In this document: in pieces, positions 8,901-10,424 of the stretch
How the letters are laid out: each line of letters opens with the position of its first letter
Numbering within the stretch: the first letter of the stretch is position 1
Translations under genes and position numbers: made by a program
From: Clostridiales bacterium
GTDB taxonomy: Bacteria > Bacillota > Desulfitobacteriia > Desulfitobacteriales > Desulfitobacteriaceae
Direction: 5' to 3'
Length of the DNA stretch: 10,424 bases
Assembly: GCA_027357125.1 (NCBI GenBank)
Contig: DAHVVW010000036.1
Location: 1-10,424 of the forward strand
The notes under the pieces: model-generated
What the model was told of the DNA's origin: nothing
The model's database searches: none
The model's input: the letters and a program-made list of their open reading frames with translations, nothing else

Positions 8901-9431
8901 AAAGAGCAGTTCGGTGTAATCCGCAATTGGCTCGAACATAAAGGGCAAGATCTTGTTCAAGCCATTGCACTGGTGGATGAGCAGATACTTGAACAATCCC
9001 TCGCGGTCATTTCTGTCCTGAAAGTCATAAATCACATTCCGCTCAACTGCCAAGTCAACATTCAGCGCCTCCCGGATGATATCCGGTTCCGCTCTGTTGG
9101 GGTCCAGGGAAGACAACACCCTCACCCCGCTGGGGAGATAACCGTTTACCTCCATGAAACGCAGCGCGATAAAGCGGTTAAACCAGGTGTAGGCAGCCTC
9201 CTCCATCACCTGATCATAGCCTTTTTGCTTTATCTCCTGCACAAGCCTGTCCCTTTGCTCTTTAAAGCCTTTTTCCTGGGGGACACTGTTCAGGATGACA
9301 TATCCGGCTTCTTCTTTTAGCTCTGCAATCCCCCTGGCCGTTATGCCAATTTGAAATGCCTTCTGCATTACCTGCTCGATCAGCTTCTTTCTGGCGCTGA
9401 CGGCAAAGCTCTTGATTGCTGATTTATTCAA
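5934..9431 (-). CDS. pglX: BREX-1 adenine-specific DNA methyltransferase PglX
   Basis: 1165 residues, normal for BREX-1 PglX. It transfers methyl from S-adenosylmethionine to N6 of adenine in a short asymmetric site, marking host DNA; it is also needed for phage restriction. The N-terminus (KSAIKSFAVSARKKLIEQV) is typical of the family. SAM-binding motif I is D308-P-C-C-G-S-G-H315, followed by LYGLDIDDRAAQLA (motif II region), and catalytic motif IV is N493-P-P-Y496. The target-recognition part spans roughly 500-860 and is distinctly AT-rich. Then comes the conserved C-terminal region with KKRPIYWLFTSGK and a charged coiled-coil stretch near 1105-1145. The start is TTG with AGGGGG nine bases upstream, overlapping the brxC stop; an in-frame stop upstream excludes a longer protein. 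The frame is intact, although a six-G run occurs around residue 712. The sequence recognised cannot be read from the protein. Confidence 0.96.
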   Translation of the reverse strand: MNKSAIKSFAVSARKKLIEQVMQKAFQIGITARGIAELKEEAGYVILNSVPQEKGFKEQRDRLVQEIKQKGYDQVMEEAAYTWFNRFIALRFMEVNGYLPSGVRVLSSLDPNRAEPDIIREALNVDLAVERNVIYDFQDRNDREGLFKYLLIHQCNGLNKILPFMFEPIADYTELLFPGNLLLEGSVVRDLVTSIDEADWQEVEIIGWLYQYYISEKKDEVFAALKQNKKISKENIPAATQLFTPKWIVQYMVENSLGRLWLESHPNPELQAQWKYYLEQAEQEPEVQKQLDALKNPNLNPVEIKVLDPCCGSGHILVYAFDVLYEVYKSYGYIEEEIPKLILENNLYGLDIDDRAAQLASFAVMMKARSKSREVLTENIRLNICAIQESNWMSNEVKEILVDSDTMELEQYRQREIIGYLAETFKDAKEYGSILDVRELDLEFLEHRLGEMGKSVARNLLEVPLRDIILEKLPGIILQAKIMGSKFNVVCTNPPYMGNKGMNDKLGNFLKEGFPNAKGDTSTVFMEVCLRYSLSLGFVTMINIPSWMFLSSYEKLREDIIEVRLLTNMLHFGRGIFGSDFGTTAFVLKNVKIEDFSGIYRRLFLVHGAVDSIEQKEKWFFEGINTYESRQRNFKNIPGSPIAYWVSDKVQQIFVHDTPLAQIGEPRQGMATADNNKFLRLWFEVSVDEIGFTCGNREDAKISCLKWFPYNKGGAFRKWYGNNEFLVNWENDGKDVREHDGSVIRNPNYYFNNGITWSALTAGAISLRYCPKGFLFDSKGPMLFPKFQEHLYYILGLLNSVITKYFLQILAPTLDYNQGPMGKIPVRFNDSPVAEDLVKGNIGICQKDWDFYEISWDFETHPLLDYKREAVTIEQAFVNWSIFAETEFNQLKANEEELNRIFIDIYGLQDELTPEVVEKDITIRKADREREIKSFISYAVGCMLGRYSLDEEGLIFAGGKFDPERYKTFKADADGILPILNDAYFDDDIVSKFVEFVRVTFGESTLTTNLDYIAETLGRKANESARECIRRYFLKDFYKDHVQTYKKRPIYWLFTSGKEQGFNALIYMHRYDSSTVSRLRTDYLHPLQNKLEAEYQRLNGVLVSEESPTEKNKATKRLKELTRQMEELRKYDEVIHNVADQQIEIDLDDGVVVNYAKFEQVLAKI

Positions 9432-9447
9432 AACTCTTGTCCCCCTA
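9429..9447 (-). promoter_or_regulatory. pglX ribosome binding site overlapping the brxC stop codon, with TTG start
   Basis: The minus-strand AGGGGG (9446-9441) overlaps the TAG stop of brxC (9447-9445) and lies nine bases before the TTG start of pglX (9431-9429). The arrangement suggests translational coupling between brxC and pglX. The next in-frame codon block upstream reaches a TGA at 9464-9462 with no ATG before it, which supports TTG as the true start. Confidence 0.6.
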
Positions 9448-10424
9448 GACCAGCCTGACGTTCATATTGTCTCGGATATAGCCCTTAAGCTTAGTTCTAA
9501 CTTCATCAATAAACCGGTCGACCTCAGCTTCATTGGTCATCAGCGGGGCTGTTCTGACCAATTCAGCAACGCTAAGGTGCTGGGTAAACCGGGAGGGCGA
9601 TTTTTCCTCTGACGGTGGGGTTATCTTTCCCCCTCCTTTAGCAAGAGGTTCAGGTACAGGCTGATCAACAGGTTTTACAGCTTCAGCGATCTTGTCGAAA
9701 CACCGTACCTTTAAAATTTCGCTTTCTGTCTGCATGGCAATTGCTTTGTAAAAATTATTGGCGGAGTCGATTCTCTCAAGCAAATCCTCAAAGGGCTTTT
9801 TGATTTCCTCTTTGATATCGCTTTCCAGGTTATGTTTGAGCAATTCTTCTTTGACTTGGGCATAGTCTGCTTGAATGTGGGCCCTGATCGGTTGGCACTT
9901 TTCCTGCAGCAGTTGGGCAAAACGCTGGTTAAACTTTGCTACCAAACCGGGAAGGTTAACGATTTCTGAGTAGGGGTTGGGATTCTCCACGATGGCTCTG
10001 ACTTTATGCACCGTTTCATTAATCTCTTTGTCCAGAACATAGGTCTCATTATCCTTAAAAATGTTCAGCATCTTAACGGCCTTGTCAAAATGGGGGAGCT
10101 GGTTTTTAAAGAAGCCTTTTACCTTTTTAACTTCCTGCATGGCTGAGTATAGTTCTGCTTCGTTTTCGACCAGCGTGTCAAAGAATTCTTCCGCTACTCT
10201 TATTCCGGCAATTTTCTTCAAGAGTTCACAGCAGGATTCCAACGCAGCCTTACCCGGGTACTTACCGTGCCGGTAATTGCTCATTGCTGTATTGATCTCA
10301 TTGATTCCCCCCCGTATGAGATCTTTAAATTGCCTCATTAAGCCGTCTTCCTCCTGGGGCATGGCAGCATGATCAAACAAATTGCGTCCGATATTGCGCG
10401 CCTTTAGCAAGAGTTCGGCAGACA
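9445..10424 (-). CDS. brxC: BREX P-loop ATPase BrxC, C-terminal part (cut by right edge)
   Basis: The frame is open through the right edge, leaving about 325 C-terminal residues of a protein that is normally about 1,200 long. BrxC is the large P-loop ATPase of BREX; its nucleotide-binding motifs lie near the N-terminus and are outside the window, so the call rests on position directly upstream of pglX and on the look of the C-terminus. The visible part is highly charged and helical (for example LLKARNIGRNLFDHAAMPQEEDG near the edge, then EVKKVKGFFKNQLPHFDKAV), probably coiled-coil. It is followed by a short Gly/Pro/Ser-rich linker (AKGGGKITPPSEEKSPS) and a final small helical segment ending in YIRDNMNVRLV. 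The TTG at 10410 is internal and not a start, since coding continues upstream in frame. A run of seven G on the coding strand (10313-10307) falls about 286 codons before the stop. Confidence 0.88.
   Translation of the reverse strand, partial: SAELLLKARNIGRNLFDHAAMPQEEDGLMRQFKDLIRGGINEINTAMSNYRHGKYPGKAALESCCELLKKIAGIRVAEEFFDTLVENEAELYSAMQEVKKVKGFFKNQLPHFDKAVKMLNIFKDNETYVLDKEINETVHKVRAIVENPNPYSEIVNLPGLVAKFNQRFAQLLQEKCQPIRAHIQADYAQVKEELLKHNLESDIKEEIKKPFEDLLERIDSANNFYKAIAMQTESEILKVRCFDKIAEAVKPVDQPVPEPLAKGGGKITPPSEEKSPSRFTQHLSVAELVRTAPLMTNEAEVDRFIDEVRTKLKGYIRDNMNVRLV

Noticed and set aside
8751..9320. Plus-strand open frame of 189 codons opposite pglX
   Set aside because: It lies wholly antisense to the conserved pglX coding region, its product shows no recognisable domain, and I see no independent start signal; a shadow frame.
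1..10424. CRISPR array, tRNA, rRNA, attachment site or toxin-antitoxin pair
   Set aside because: No regularly spaced repeats, cloverleaf sequences, ribosomal RNA stretches or paired small genes were seen on either strand.

Overview
The window is dominated by the downstream half of a type 1 BREX (bacteriophage exclusion) operon on the minus strand. Reading in the direction of transcription, from the right edge leftward, it holds the C-terminal part of brxC (cut by the window edge), complete pglX, complete pglZ and complete brxL. Spacing is tight: 13 nt between brxC and pglX, 32 nt between pglX and pglZ (23 nt if the GTG start is used) and 63 nt between pglZ and brxL. No promoter or terminator is evident between them, so they look like one transcription unit. 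A type 1 locus normally begins with brxA and brxB (and sometimes a regulator) upstream of brxC; those would lie beyond the right edge and cannot be seen here. PglX together with BrxL and BrxC points to type 1 rather than the other BREX types.

The left 1.2 kb, on the plus strand, is different in character. It opens with the 3' end of an IS4-family DDE transposase, cut by the left edge. A short non-coding stretch follows that probably contains the right end of the insertion sequence. Next comes an AT-rich gene for a small predicted lipoprotein of unknown function, which converges on brxL and leaves about 60 nt between the two stop codons. This AT-rich, IS-flanked segment reads as an accessory border beside a defence island.

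In the working model for BREX, PglX methylates adenine in a short non-palindromic site to mark host DNA. BrxC (P-loop ATPase), PglZ (alkaline-phosphatase-fold protein) and BrxL (AAA+ ring with a Lon-like tail) act with it to block phage DNA replication on unmethylated DNA. The catalytic or nucleotide-binding motifs of PglX, PglZ and BrxL are present and their reading frames are intact.

The source is most likely a Bacillota (Firmicutes) bacterium, perhaps a clostridial or Peptococcaceae-like lineage. This is inferred from strong G-rich Shine-Dalgarno sites, TTG and GTG starts, moderate GC and the transposase type; no species assignment is possible. I see no undescribed system. The points most worth a second look are an AT-rich target-recognition region inside pglX, a seven-G tract in brxC, the unknown lipoprotein gene and a possible stem-loop before brxL.
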